Below, one piece after another: positions 34,981 through 44,945 of a DNA stretch of 64,000 nt. The stretch is taken from contig JOKI01000005.1 of the NCBI GenBank assembly GCA_000722615.1, positions 62,001-126,000 on the forward strand, read 5' to 3'. The stretch is from Pseudorhizobium pelagicum (lineage in GTDB: Bacteria; Pseudomonadota; Alphaproteobacteria; Rhizobiales; Rhizobiaceae). Each line of letters opens with the position of its first letter. Within the stretch, counting starts at the first letter, position 1. Made by a program: the position numbers and the translations under genes. A model generated the notes under the pieces. It was not told the origin of the DNA and ran no database searches. It saw only the letters and a program-made list of their open reading frames with translations.

Positions 34981-36678
34981 TCATCCCATCAACTCTTGCA
35001 CGGCCTCTCCCGGTCCCCTTTCAAAGGCTTCCCGCGGCGCGATCAGCGTCCAGAGAAAACCCGACGCGCGGTATTGGATGTCAACCTGCCCTCCGAATGC
35101 CGCTGCGGCATGCCGCTTGATGATCGTCGTGCCGAAACCGGTACGGGAAGGTTCTATCGCCGGAGGTCCGCCGAACTCTTCCCAGGTCAGTCTCAGGAGA
35201 GAGGCGGGATCTGTCGGATCGTCCTGCTGCCAGCGAACCTGCACTTTCCCCTGTGGCACGGAGAGCGCGCCGTACTTGAGCGAATTGGTGGCCAACTCAT
35301 GCAGCACGAGGCCGAGGTTCTGCACAGCCTCCGCCCTGAGCGGGAAGTCGTCTCCTTCGAGTTCGACCCGGTCGGCGGCTTCGGCGAAGGGCTCCATCTG
35401 GATCGTGATCAGACGCTTCAGCGGGACGCCCACCCACTGCTCGCTTGCAAGGGCTTCGATGGACTTGCCCAGCCCCTGAAGCCGGGCGGAAATCGCCCGC
35501 TGAAAGTCCTCCATCGTCCCTTCCTGACGCGCCAGCTGCCGCATCATCGCCTGCACGAGCGTCAGGATGTTCTTTGTGCGATGCACCAGCTCCTGGAGGA
35601 TCAGATGCATCCTGTCCTCCGCCTGGCTCCGGTCGAACGAGGCATTGGAGAGCGCAATCGAGATCTGACTGGCCTCGCGGATATGGGTCTCGACGGGCGG
35701 CACGATCTGCCCCTTGCCGATGCTATCGGCCATCGCGGCAATCTGCCGGATCGGGATTCTCAGCTGGCGGGCGATCAGGTAGCCGCACAGCATTCCGATC
35801 CCGAGAAAGATCAGGCTGCCGACGATCAGCTGGCGCGAGGTCCGGATGATGGCCGACTGCGCCGTGTCGATAGGCCCCCAGACCACCGCCTTCCAGTTGG
35901 AGCCCAGGACCTGCGCATAGCCATAGATCTGCCGTGGACCCTCCCCGACATCCTCGATGGTTCCATTGATGCCGGTCATCAGCCGCACCGTATCTTCATG
36001 GAAGGCGCTGATCGGCGAAGTCTTGCTTGCCCCGATGGAGGTGATGATTTTGCCCGCTCCGTCGGTGATCGCGACCGACCATTGCGGTGGAAGTGCATCC
36101 GGCGAGATCAGCTTCTGCAGTTCGGACGCATTCTGCGTCACCACGAGAGCAGCAGCCCCGGAACTTCGCGCCATCTCTTCAGACAGAGGCATCGTCACAT
36201 TGAACACGAACTGGCCGCTGGTCGCGCCGAAAAACACGTCCGACACATGCGTTACGCGCGTCTCGAGAGCCGCCTCCAGGGCGGCCGTGTCCGACATGCG
36301 GCGAAGTGGGGTGCCGAAGGGTACCCGCGTGTTCAGCAGTTGCATTCCCTCTGCATCGACGGCGAGAACGTAGAGCGCGTTCGACAGGAGGCTTCTCTGC
36401 GTGCGTTCATGAAAGGCCCGCAGATTGCCCTCTTCCAGCTCCGGCGATGTCGACAGGATTCGCAGCGTTGTCGTCATGTCCTGGAGCGTGCGGTCGACCG
36501 ACCGCGCCACCATTTGCGCATCGTCGGCCGTATTGACAGCGAGAAGCTCGCTTTCTCTCTGCTCCAATTCCATCATCAGGAAGATGACGAAAGCCACCAG
36601 GGGAATTGCGACAACGGTCGAGAGCGCCACCAGGTACACGCCAATCGAAGCCGTCGGGAACAGGCGTGAAAGCCTCAT
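34981..36678 (-). CDS. HWE-family sensor histidine kinase with extracytoplasmic sensor
   Basis: About 565 residues. TM1 (GVYLVALSTVVAIPLVAFVI) and TM2 (IVGSLIFLGIGMLCGYLIAR) flank a periplasmic dCache-like sensor of about 250 residues. A HAMP segment follows, then the HWE/HisKA_2 H-box LILQELVHRTKNILTLVQAM, the N-box HELATNSLKYGAL and a compact G-box GFGTTIIKRH. HWE and HisKA_2 kinases commonly phosphorylate PhyR or single-domain regulators in the general stress response; no response regulator is adjacent. ATG 36678 is used, but GTG 36690 with GGAG 9 nt upstream is equally good. Confidence 0.88.
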   Translation of the reverse strand: MRLSRLFPTASIGVYLVALSTVVAIPLVAFVIFLMMELEQRESELLAVNTADDAQMVARSVDRTLQDMTTTLRILSTSPELEEGNLRAFHERTQRSLLSNALYVLAVDAEGMQLLNTRVPFGTPLRRMSDTAALEAALETRVTHVSDVFFGATSGQFVFNVTMPLSEEMARSSGAAALVVTQNASELQKLISPDALPPQWSVAITDGAGKIITSIGASKTSPISAFHEDTVRLMTGINGTIEDVGEGPRQIYGYAQVLGSNWKAVVWGPIDTAQSAIIRTSRQLIVGSLIFLGIGMLCGYLIARQLRIPIRQIAAMADSIGKGQIVPPVETHIREASQISIALSNASFDRSQAEDRMHLILQELVHRTKNILTLVQAMMRQLARQEGTMEDFQRAISARLQGLGKSIEALASEQWVGVPLKRLITIQMEPFAEAADRVELEGDDFPLRAEAVQNLGLVLHELATNSLKYGALSVPQGKVQVRWQQDDPTDPASLLRLTWEEFGGPPAIEPSRTGFGTTIIKRHAAAAFGGQVDIQYRASGFLWTLIAPREAFERGPGEAVQELMG

Positions 36679-36780
36679 CCCCTCACGCACAGCCCATCGC
36701 TCCGACGGCGCTGGACGCAACCGCAGTGGCAGAAAGCTTCATAAACCCACCCTTTGCTAATATAGCACGAGCTCGTTTTA

Positions 36781-36800
36781 GCCGCTTTTCCCAAAGCGGC
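36781..36800. terminator. Short hairpin between the small gene and the HWE kinase
   Basis: Perfect 8-bp arms GCCGCTTT and AAAGCGGC with a TCCC loop. There is no clear T run on the minus strand (TAAAACG), so the terminator assignment is tentative. Confidence 0.35.
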
Positions 36801-36927
36801 CAATAGTTTGATGGGTTACAATGAAAATTCTGGAAGGCGTGCGTTCAACCGCTCGATTTGGGACACGACGTTCCCCAATCGATACAACTGCCTGTGTTTG
36901 ACCGTTCTCAGCGAGCGTTTGACAACG

Positions 36928-37161
36928 CTATTTCTGATCCGTCGAATGCTCGCCGACGTCGAAATTGGAATCCCATTCGTTGCTCGGCGTCTTCTGGCCT
37001 GGAGGTGCCTTGTGTGCCGTACCATCCTCCGAGCCGGTGATGACGGTCGGCTTGGCGCTTGCGACACCCGAACTCTTGCCGCCCGCCTTGACGTTGGCAA
37101 ACTGCCCCTTGGCATCCTGCTCAATCGTCTCGGCTTTGCTTTTCTTGTCCTGCGTCGTCAT
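36928..37161 (-). CDS. Small hydrophilic hypothetical protein
   Basis: 77 residues without hydrophobic segments, rich in Lys, Ser, Gly and Thr (DKKSKAETIEQDAKGQFANV, then KAGGKSSGVASAKPTVITGS). Likely disordered. GGGAG lies 6 nt before the ATG. Function unknown. Confidence 0.6.
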   Translation of the reverse strand: MTTQDKKSKAETIEQDAKGQFANVKAGGKSSGVASAKPTVITGSEDGTAHKAPPGQKTPSNEWDSNFDVGEHSTDQK

Positions 37162-37294
37162 CTGTCGCTCCCGGGTTCAACCAGTCGCGCGGCAACAACC
37201 GAAATTGGTTTGGCTTGCGCGCACCGTCACCCCCCTCAACGCGTGTCGCGGCACATTCGTTGCGCCGGGCGGAAGCGTTTCGAATCTCGCGTGA

Positions 37295-38398
<1,104 letters not shown>

Positions 38399-38403
38399 TG
38401 AAG

Positions 38404-39285
38404 TTATCCCTTGACTGCGCCGGCCATCAGGCCGCGCACGAAATAGCGTCCGGCGACGATGTAGACGAACAGCGTCGGCAATGCCGCGAACACGGCCGCA
38501 GCCATGTCGACGTTGTACTCCTTGACGCCGGTGGAGGACGAAACGAGGTTGTTGAGGGCGACCGTCATCGGCGATTCCGCGCCCGACGAGAAGGACACAC
38601 CAAACAGGAAGTCGTTCCAGATGTTGGTGAACTGATAGATGACGGTGACGACGATGATCGGCCCCGAGCTGGGCAGCAGGATCCGCCAGAAGATCTTGAA
38701 GAAGCCGGCGCCATCCATCATTGCCGCCTTGATGAGCTCGTCCGGAAACGCCTCGTAGTAGTTGCGGAAGAACAGCGTCGTGAAGCCCAGGCCATAGACC
38801 ACATGCACGAAGACGAGGCCGGATGTCGTGTTGGCCATGCCGAAGATGCCGAGCACCCGGGCCATCGGGATGAGGACGGCCTGGAACGGAATGAAGCAGG
38901 CAAACAGCATCAGGCCAAAGACGAGCTTGTGGCCCGGGAAGCGCCATTTCGTCAGCACATAGCCGTTCAGCGCGCCGAGCACCGTGGAAATCAGGACGGC
39001 GGGAACCACCATCTTGATGGAGTTCCAGAAGTAACCCTTGATGCCTTCGCAGGTGACGCCGATGCAGGCTTCACCCCAGGCCTTGAACCAGGAGTCCAGC
39101 GATGGATCGCGCGGCAGGGCCAGCATGTCGCCACCCCGGATTTCCGCCAGCGATTTGAACGAGGTCGTCAGCATCACGTAGAGCGGCAGCAGGTAGATGG
39201 CCGCCAGGACAAGCAGCAGCGTGTAGATGACAAGGCGCGTCGTTCGTGCCGAACCGGCGCTGACGGTGTCGCTGGGAGCACTCAT
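38404..39285 (-). CDS. Sugar ABC transporter permease (MalG type, GtsC-like)
   Basis: 293 residues with six membrane segments and the EAA loop EAFPDELIKAAMMDGAGFFKIFWRI. The long periplasmic insert (SWFKAWGEACIGVTCEGIKG) and the end GRYFVRGLMAGAVKG are features I associate with the glucose/mannose GtsC-type permeases. Overlaps the upstream permease by 4 bp. Confidence 0.9.
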   Translation of the reverse strand: MSAPSDTVSAGSARTTRLVIYTLLLVLAAIYLLPLYVMLTTSFKSLAEIRGGDMLALPRDPSLDSWFKAWGEACIGVTCEGIKGYFWNSIKMVVPAVLISTVLGALNGYVLTKWRFPGHKLVFGLMLFACFIPFQAVLIPMARVLGIFGMANTTSGLVFVHVVYGLGFTTLFFRNYYEAFPDELIKAAMMDGAGFFKIFWRILLPSSGPIIVVTVIYQFTNIWNDFLFGVSFSSGAESPMTVALNNLVSSSTGVKEYNVDMAAAVFAALPTLFVYIVAGRYFVRGLMAGAVKG

Positions 39286-40208
39286 GAACGCTTCTCCCGA
39301 AGCTCGGAATAAAGATAGGGAACGATGATGGCCGTGATGCCCATCAGCATCATCACGGCGCTTGCCGACCCGACGGCCATCTGGCTGCGGGTGAAGGTGT
39401 AGGAATACATGAAGGTCGACGGCAGTTCGGTCGCATTGCCAGGCCCGCCGCCGGTGAGCGCGATGACGAGGTCGTAGGACTTGATCGCCATGTGCGCGAG
39501 CACGATGATGGCCGACAGGAAGACCGGACGCAGCATCGGGATGATGATGCGGCGGTAGATCGCAAACGTCGGGGCGCCGTCGATCTGCGCCGCCTTGATG
39601 ATCTCGCCGTCGATACCCCGCAGGCCCGCCAGGAACATCGCCATGATGAAGCCCGAGGCCTGCCAGACGCCGGCGATCACGATGGTGTAGATCGCCATGT
39701 CCGTATTGATCAGCCAGTCGAACTTGAAGCTCTCCCAGCCCAGGTTGTGCATGGTCTTTTCAAGCCCGAGACCGGGGTTGAGGAACCACTTCCAGGCCGT
39801 GCCGGTGACGACGAAGGAGAGCGCCATCGGATACAGGAAGATCGGCCGCAGCACGCCTTCGGCGCGGATCCGCTGGTCCATCAGGATGGCGATGGTAAGT
39901 CCGATGACGATGCAGAAGCTGATGTAGAGAACGCCGAAGATCGCCAGGTTCTTGATCGCCATGTACCAGCTCGGCTGCGACCACAGATTGTAATAGGCAT
40001 CGAAGCCGACGAGCTCGTAGATCGGCAGGATCCGCGACCGCGTAAACGAGAGATAGACCGTCCACAGGATGAACCCGTAGACGAAGACGAGCGTGATGGC
40101 GAAGGACGGCGCAAGCACGATCTTCGGCAGCAGGGTGCCCAGGCGATCCTTGTAGGACCGTCGCGACCGCTGCTCTGTCACATAGGGAACGGGTTCGATC
40201 GTCGTCAT
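39282..40208 (-). CDS. Sugar ABC transporter permease (MalF type, GtsB-like)
   Basis: 308 residues with six membrane segments and the EAA loop GIDGEIIKAAQIDGAPTFAI. ATG 40208 has GGAGG 7 nt upstream. It follows the SBP gene after about 100 bp that carry a stable stem-loop, the usual arrangement for keeping SBP mRNA in excess. Confidence 0.9.
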   Translation of the reverse strand: MTTIEPVPYVTEQRSRRSYKDRLGTLLPKIVLAPSFAITLVFVYGFILWTVYLSFTRSRILPIYELVGFDAYYNLWSQPSWYMAIKNLAIFGVLYISFCIVIGLTIAILMDQRIRAEGVLRPIFLYPMALSFVVTGTAWKWFLNPGLGLEKTMHNLGWESFKFDWLINTDMAIYTIVIAGVWQASGFIMAMFLAGLRGIDGEIIKAAQIDGAPTFAIYRRIIIPMLRPVFLSAIIVLAHMAIKSYDLVIALTGGGPGNATELPSTFMYSYTFTRSQMAVGSASAVMMLMGITAIIVPYLYSELREKRS

Positions 40209-40261
40209 GCGCCACCTCCGGCCAGAAAGCCCGGATCCAAGTTCGAAAGTCTGGAGTGAGA

Positions 40262-40286
40262 AAATGGCCGGGTAGACCCCGGCCAT
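40262..40286 (-). terminator. Stem-loop between SBP and permease genes (attenuation or mRNA 3' stabiliser)
   Basis: 10-bp perfect arms (AATGGCCGGG and CCCGGCCATT) with a 5-nt loop; on the minus strand it is followed by TTC. Likely partial terminator or RNase barrier. Confidence 0.6.
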
Positions 40287-40310
40287 TCATGGTGTCGAGA
40301 AGCTCTCGGT

Positions 40311-41567
40311 TTACTGCGCGGAGGCAATCGCCTGCGGCAGGCGCTCAAGAGCCTGGTCGGTGTTGATCTGACCGTTCAGGTGCTGGGTCACGACGTCGAA
40401 GATCGCTTCCTTGACAGCCGAAGGCTGGGCATGGCCGTGGGCCATGGAACCTGCGAGATTGCCGCTTGCAGCAGCTTCCGCCAGATCCTTCATGCCCTTC
40501 TTGCCGCAGTCGTCGAACTCGGTGTCCGGAACGTCGGTACGCGCCGGGACGGAGCCCTTCACGGTGTTGAAGGCAATCTGGAAAGCCGGATCTTCAACGG
40601 CCGAAGCCATCTTCAGTTGGGCCTCGCGCTGGTCGTCACCGACGTCGAACATGACGAACTGGTCGGAGTTGAACAGGACCGAACCCTGGGTGCCCGGGAA
40701 GCGCATGCAGACGAAGTCGGTGCCCGGCTTCTTGTCGGCGCGCAGCCATTCACCCTTGGACCAGTCGCCCATCTGCTGGGCGCCGGCATTGCCCTCGATC
40801 ACGAGCGCCGTCGACAGGTTCCAGTCGCGACCAGAGAAGTTCGGGTCGAAATAGCCGCGAAGCTTGGTCATGTCGTCGAAGACCTGACGCATGGTATCGC
40901 TCGAAAGCGCTTCCGCATCCGCTTCGATGACGGCCTTCTTGTAGAAGTCCATGCCGCCGACCGAAAGGACGACCGACTCCCAGAGGGTGCCGTCCTGCCA
41001 GGGCTGACCGCCATGGGCGAGCGGCGTGATGCCCTGCTCCTTGAACTTGTCGAGCAGCGCAAACAGCTCGTCCATGTTCTTCGGCTCGGCGCCACCGGCC
41101 TTGTCGAGGGCGGCCTTGTTGAGCCACAGCCAGTTCGTCGAGTGGACGTTGACCGGTGCAGCGATCCAGTCGCCATCGAACTTCGAGAATTCCTGGAGGG
41201 CCGCCGGAATGACCTTGTCCCAGCCCTGTTCGGCCGCCAGATCGTTCAGGTTGCCGAGAACGCCCATTTCGGCCCAGTCCTTGATGTCGAAACCGAGCAT
41301 CTGGACGGCTGTCGGCGGATCGCCGGAGGTCACGCGGGCACGAAGCGCCGTCATGGCCTGCACGCCGGAGCCGCCGGCAACGGGCATATCCTGCCAGGAG
41401 ATACCTTCCTTCTGGAGGTTGTCCTTGAGGACGTTGAGCGCTGCGGCTTCGCCGCCTGCGGTCCACCAGTGCAGGACTTCAACGCTCTCCTGAGCCTTTG
41501 CAGTCCCCGCTGTGAGTGCAATCACGGCAGCACCGGCAGCCAGCTTCGTAAATGTTCTGATATTCAT
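40311..41567 (-). CDS. Sugar ABC transporter substrate-binding protein (GtsA-like)
   Basis: A 418-residue precursor with a signal peptide ([19 protein letters not shown]). The mature start [20 protein letters not shown], then [20 protein letters not shown], closely resembles glucose/mannose-binding GtsA proteins. First gene of the sugar operon, divergent from a LacI regulator. Glucose or a related sugar is the likely ligand, which would fit the periplasmic glucose dehydrogenase in this window, but this is inference. Confidence 0.9.
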   Translation of the reverse strand: MNIRTFTKLAAGAAVIALTAGTAKAQESVEVLHWWTAGGEAAALNVLKDNLQKEGISWQDMPVAGGSGVQAMTALRARVTSGDPPTAVQMLGFDIKDWAEMGVLGNLNDLAAEQGWDKVIPAALQEFSKFDGDWIAAPVNVHSTNWLWLNKAALDKAGGAEPKNMDELFALLDKFKEQGITPLAHGGQPWQDGTLWESVVLSVGGMDFYKKAVIEADAEALSSDTMRQVFDDMTKLRGYFDPNFSGRDWNLSTALVIEGNAGAQQMGDWSKGEWLRADKKPGTDFVCMRFPGTQGSVLFNSDQFVMFDVGDDQREAQLKMASAVEDPAFQIAFNTVKGSVPARTDVPDTEFDDCGKKGMKDLAEAAASGNLAGSMAHGHAQPSAVKEAIFDVVTQHLNGQINTDQALERLPQAIASAQ

Positions 41568-41610
41568 GAGAATCTCCCTCTAGATCCGGGCTCCTCTCCG
41601 GATAAATAAT

Positions 41611-41624
41611 TTATAACGATATAA
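41611..41624. promoter_or_regulatory. LacI-family operator O1 near the sugar operon
   Basis: TTATAACGATATAA, near-palindromic around a central CG (12 of 14 positions), as LacI-family operators are. It sits 44-57 bp upstream of the SBP start. Confidence 0.6.
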
Positions 41625-41694
41625 AACCGGGGGCTGTCAACCCCGCGCCATTGCCGGAAGAGCGATCGACGGAGCAGTTAGGGCATTGTTTTTG

Positions 41695-41713
41695 TGACGC
41701 AAGTTTTGCGTCA
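41695..41713. promoter_or_regulatory. Perfect inverted repeat, additional operator candidate
   Basis: TGACGCAA-GTT-TTGCGTCA, with 8-bp perfect arms, between the two LacI-type sites. The binding protein is unknown. Confidence 0.4.
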
Positions 41714-41744
41714 TGAGATAATTGCAAAAGATTGCCCCCGAAAT

Positions 41745-41757
41745 TTATAACGATATA
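41745..41757. promoter_or_regulatory. LacI-family operator O2 near the regulator gene
   Basis: TTATAACGATATA, identical in its core to O1, with centres 134 bp apart. Suited to looping and autoregulation by the LacI protein encoded 50 bp downstream. Confidence 0.6.
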
Positions 41758-41806
41758 GTTAGCAGTCGGGAGCTGCACATCGGGGCTTGGGAGGAGAGGA
41801 CGCCGG

Positions 41807-42856
41807 ATGACTGATCGGCATGGAAAAGACGTCGGGGAGCGCACTGTCCCCAAAAGAGGTACGTACATCGGCAATGACGCCAAACCGACGCTGAGGACGG
41901 TGGCGGAACTGACGGGTCTGGCCGTGACTACCGTTTCGCGGGCCCTCGCCGATGCCCCGCAGATTGCGCTGGAGACCCGGCAGCGGGTCCGTCGGGTTGC
42001 AGAGGAGATCGGCTACTTCCCCGATCGGGCAGCGCAACGGCTGCGCACCGGACGGACGAATGTGATCAGCCTCGTCCTCGATCCGCACGAGGAAATCCTC
42101 GGCTACGCCACGTCGATGATCAACGGCATCACCGAAGCACTGCGCCGGACGACGTATCACCTCGTCATCACGCCGCACTTCTCCGACACGCCGCATCTCG
42201 ATCCGGTGCGTCACATCATGCGCAACCGCATGGCGGACGGCATCATCTTTACCCGCACCGAACCCTCCGACGAACGGGTGAGGTTGCTGCTGGAACGAGA
42301 TTTTCCCTTCATCTGCCATGGGCGCACGGAGCTTGCGACGCAGCATCCCTACGTCGATTTCGACAATCACGCCTTCGCATACCAGGCAGCCCGCAAGCTG
42401 ATCGCCGCCGGGGCCACAAAGCTGTGCATCATCCTGCCGCCGGAACGTTTCACCTTCGCCCATCACATGCGTCATGGCTTCATGACGGCGGTGCGCGAGG
42501 AAGGCATCGCGTTCGAGATTCCGAAGGAAGTGACCCTCGACAGCAAGTCGGAAGACATCCGTCGGGTGATTGACGATCGGCTTTCGCAACCGGACCGGCC
42601 GGATGGCTTCATCTGCGGCGGCGAGGTCTCGGCGCTCGCCGTCATGGCCGCATCGTATGACCGCGGCCTGGAGCTTGGCAGAGATGTCAGGCTGGTGGCA
42701 AAGCAGACGTCGGGGATTTTCGACCAGATCAGGCCGCGCACCGAGACGATCTATGAGGATCTGTCAGAGGCAGGGGCACTGATGGCCCGGCTGCTCTTGA
42801 GGCGGATCTCCGAGCAGCCGCCGGTTTCGGAACTGCAGGCGCTCCAGACGATCTGA
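41807..42856 (+). CDS. LacI-family transcriptional regulator
   Basis: 349 residues. The HTH TLRTVAELTGLAVTTVSRAL is followed by the hinge GYFPDRAAQRLRTGRTNVI and a type-I periplasmic-binding effector domain. The HTH begins at about residue 30, after a longer than usual N-terminus; a downstream start is possible but no better Shine-Dalgarno is evident. Divergent from the sugar ABC operon with two matching operators between, so it should repress that operon until the sugar is present. Confidence 0.92.
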   Translation: MTDRHGKDVGERTVPKRGTYIGNDAKPTLRTVAELTGLAVTTVSRALADAPQIALETRQRVRRVAEEIGYFPDRAAQRLRTGRTNVISLVLDPHEEILGYATSMINGITEALRRTTYHLVITPHFSDTPHLDPVRHIMRNRMADGIIFTRTEPSDERVRLLLERDFPFICHGRTELATQHPYVDFDNHAFAYQAARKLIAAGATKLCIILPPERFTFAHHMRHGFMTAVREEGIAFEIPKEVTLDSKSEDIRRVIDDRLSQPDRPDGFICGGEVSALAVMAASYDRGLELGRDVRLVAKQTSGIFDQIRPRTETIYEDLSEAGALMARLLLRRISEQPPVSELQALQTI

Positions 42857-42874
42857 AGCGCCTGCAGGCTTGTC

Positions 42875-44380
42875 TCAGTCTTCTTCCTGGAAGACGGCTT
42901 CGCGCTTCTTCCGGACGCTCGGCAGGAGCACGACCAGCAGAACCGCCGCTGCAATCAGAAGCAGCGTCGCGCTGATCGGTCGGGTCAGGAAGGTGCTCGG
43001 ATCCCCGCGGGCCAGGATCATCGCCCGCCTCAGGTTTTCCTCGAGCAGCGGCCCCAGCACGAAGCCGAGGAGCAGCGGCGCCGGTTCGCACCGGAGCTTT
43101 ACCAGGACATAGCCGATGAACCCGAAGAAGGCGACCGCGAAGAGGTCGTAGACGTTGGAGTTGACGCTGTAGACCCCGATCGAGCAGAAGGCCATGATGA
43201 TCGGGAAAAGCACGTAGTAGGGGATCGTCAGGAGCTTCACCCAGAGGCCAATCAGCGGCAGGTTCAGGACGACGAGCATCAGGTTGCCGATCCACATCGA
43301 GGCGATAATGCCCCAGAACAATGCCGGCTGCTCGGTCGCAACGTTCGGACCCGGTACGATACCCTGGATGATCATCGCGCCGATCATCAGCGCCATCACG
43401 GGGTTTGCCGGGATGCCGAGCGTCAGGAGCGGGATGAAGGAGGTCTGCGCACCGGCATTGTTGGCCGACTCAGGACCGGCCACGCCGGCGATCGCACCAT
43501 GGCCGAACTCCTCCGGGTTCTTCGACATCCGCTTTTCGACGGTGTAGGACGCGAAGGAGGCAAGGATCGCACCGCCACCGGGAAGGATGCCGAGCGCGGA
43601 TCCGATGACCGTTCCGCGAAGCACGGGGGCGATCATCTGCCTGAAGTCGTCCTTCGTCGGCAACAGACCGCTGACCTTCGCCATCAGCAGCGACCGCGTT
43701 TTCTCGCTTTCCAGGTTGCGAAGGATCTCCGCGATCCCGAAGACGCCGACGGCCACGGCGACGAAGTTCAGACCATCGGAATACTCACGGATGCCCAGCG
43801 TGAAGCGCGGCGTGCCGGTATAGATGTCCGTGCCGACGAGCCCCAGCAGAAGCCCCAGCGACACCATCGCGAGCGCCTTGATGATCGAGCCATGCGCCAG
43901 CGCGATCGACGAGACGAGGCCGACCACCATCAGCGAGAAGTATTCGGCTGCGCCGAACTGCAGGGCGATGGCGGTCAGCGGCGGTGCGAAGATGGCGACC
44001 AGGAAGGTCGCAACCGTGCCGGCGAAGAAGGACCCGAGCGCCGCGATCGAAAGGGCCGCCCCTGCCCTGCCTTTGCGGGCCATCTGGTAGCCATCGATGG
44101 CAGTGACCGCCGACGAGGATTCACCCGGCATGTTGATGAGGATGGCCGTGGTCGAACCGCCGTACTGGGCACCGTAATAGATCCCGGACAGCATGATCAG
44201 GGAAGACACCGGCTCCAGTTGGAACGTGATCGGCAGCAGCATGGCGATCGTGGCGGTTGCACCGATGCCGGGCAGAACGCCGATCAGCGTGCCGAGAAGC
44301 ACACCGATCAGGCAGAAGAACAGGTTTTCGATCGACGAGGCCGTCGCGAAACCCAAAGCGAGATTGCTGAAAAAATCCAT
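42875..44380 (-). CDS. tctA: Tripartite tricarboxylate transporter, large membrane subunit TctA
   Basis: 501 residues, about 11-12 membrane segments. TctA signatures are LIGVLPGIGATATIAMLLPI, SGIYYGAQYGGSTTAILINM and FGHGAIAGVAGPESANNAGA. It is the channel subunit of a periplasmic-binding-protein-dependent secondary carrier for citrate-like or other carboxylates. Last gene of tctC-tctB-tctA. Confidence 0.95.
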   Translation of the reverse strand: MDFFSNLALGFATASSIENLFFCLIGVLLGTLIGVLPGIGATATIAMLLPITFQLEPVSSLIMLSGIYYGAQYGGSTTAILINMPGESSSAVTAIDGYQMARKGRAGAALSIAALGSFFAGTVATFLVAIFAPPLTAIALQFGAAEYFSLMVVGLVSSIALAHGSIIKALAMVSLGLLLGLVGTDIYTGTPRFTLGIREYSDGLNFVAVAVGVFGIAEILRNLESEKTRSLLMAKVSGLLPTKDDFRQMIAPVLRGTVIGSALGILPGGGAILASFASYTVEKRMSKNPEEFGHGAIAGVAGPESANNAGAQTSFIPLLTLGIPANPVMALMIGAMIIQGIVPGPNVATEQPALFWGIIASMWIGNLMLVVLNLPLIGLWVKLLTIPYYVLFPIIMAFCSIGVYSVNSNVYDLFAVAFFGFIGYVLVKLRCEPAPLLLGFVLGPLLEENLRRAMILARGDPSTFLTRPISATLLLIAAAVLLVVLLPSVRKKREAVFQEED

Positions 44381-44389
44381 CTGCCCCTC

Positions 44390-44851
44390 CTAGAAGCCGA
44401 GCCAGGGTCCGAAGCGGCGGAACGGCAGGCCGAGCCCGTAGCTGAACACGAGGATTGAAAAGATTGTCAGGCAGAACGAGAGCACCAGCGCGGTGAGCGG
44501 CTTCATCTTCGACGACGCGAACGACGCGATGAGCGCCGCCAGGAATATCGCCGGTACGAAACCCAGGCCGCGAACGGTGAGCCCGAAGAAGATCGGAGCC
44601 GGCAGGATGAAGAGCATGCCGCGCCAGGCGATGTGGCCGATCGCTTCCCCTTCGATGCGCAGCGACTGCACGAGAATGATGCCCCCGAACTGGATGAGCG
44701 CGCAGGCAAGGATCAAGGGGAAATATCCAGGCCCCATCCGGAATGCCGTGCCGAGGTCGAGCGTCAGGGACTGTATGGCGAAAAACAGGCCAAGGCCGAT
44801 GAACAGCAGGCCGCAAAGAAGATTTGTGGTGTCGAATTTCGAGGATCTCAT
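44390..44851 (-). CDS. tctB: Tripartite tricarboxylate transporter, small membrane subunit TctB
   Basis: 153 residues with four hydrophobic segments (NLLCGLLFIGLGLFFAIQSL; AFRMGPGYFPLILACAL is the typical MGPGYFP motif). ATG 44851 has GGAG 5 nt upstream; a longer in-frame start is rejected. It lies 9 bp before tctA. Confidence 0.92.
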   Translation of the reverse strand: MRSSKFDTTNLLCGLLFIGLGLFFAIQSLTLDLGTAFRMGPGYFPLILACALIQFGGIILVQSLRIEGEAIGHIAWRGMLFILPAPIFFGLTVRGLGFVPAIFLAALIASFASSKMKPLTALVLSFCLTIFSILVFSYGLGLPFRRFGPWLGF

Positions 44852-44945
44852 GGTCGCTCCGGGACTTGGAGGGGCGCAGCAGGCGCGCCAAGGAAAAATC
44901 CTCCCCCTGCAGGCCAGGGAGAGGATCTTCAACAGCGCAGCTAGC

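Noticed and set aside
36847..36874. GGAAC on the minus strand before the HWE kinase
   Set aside because: No -10 at 16-17 nt; the closest TT is at 21 nt.
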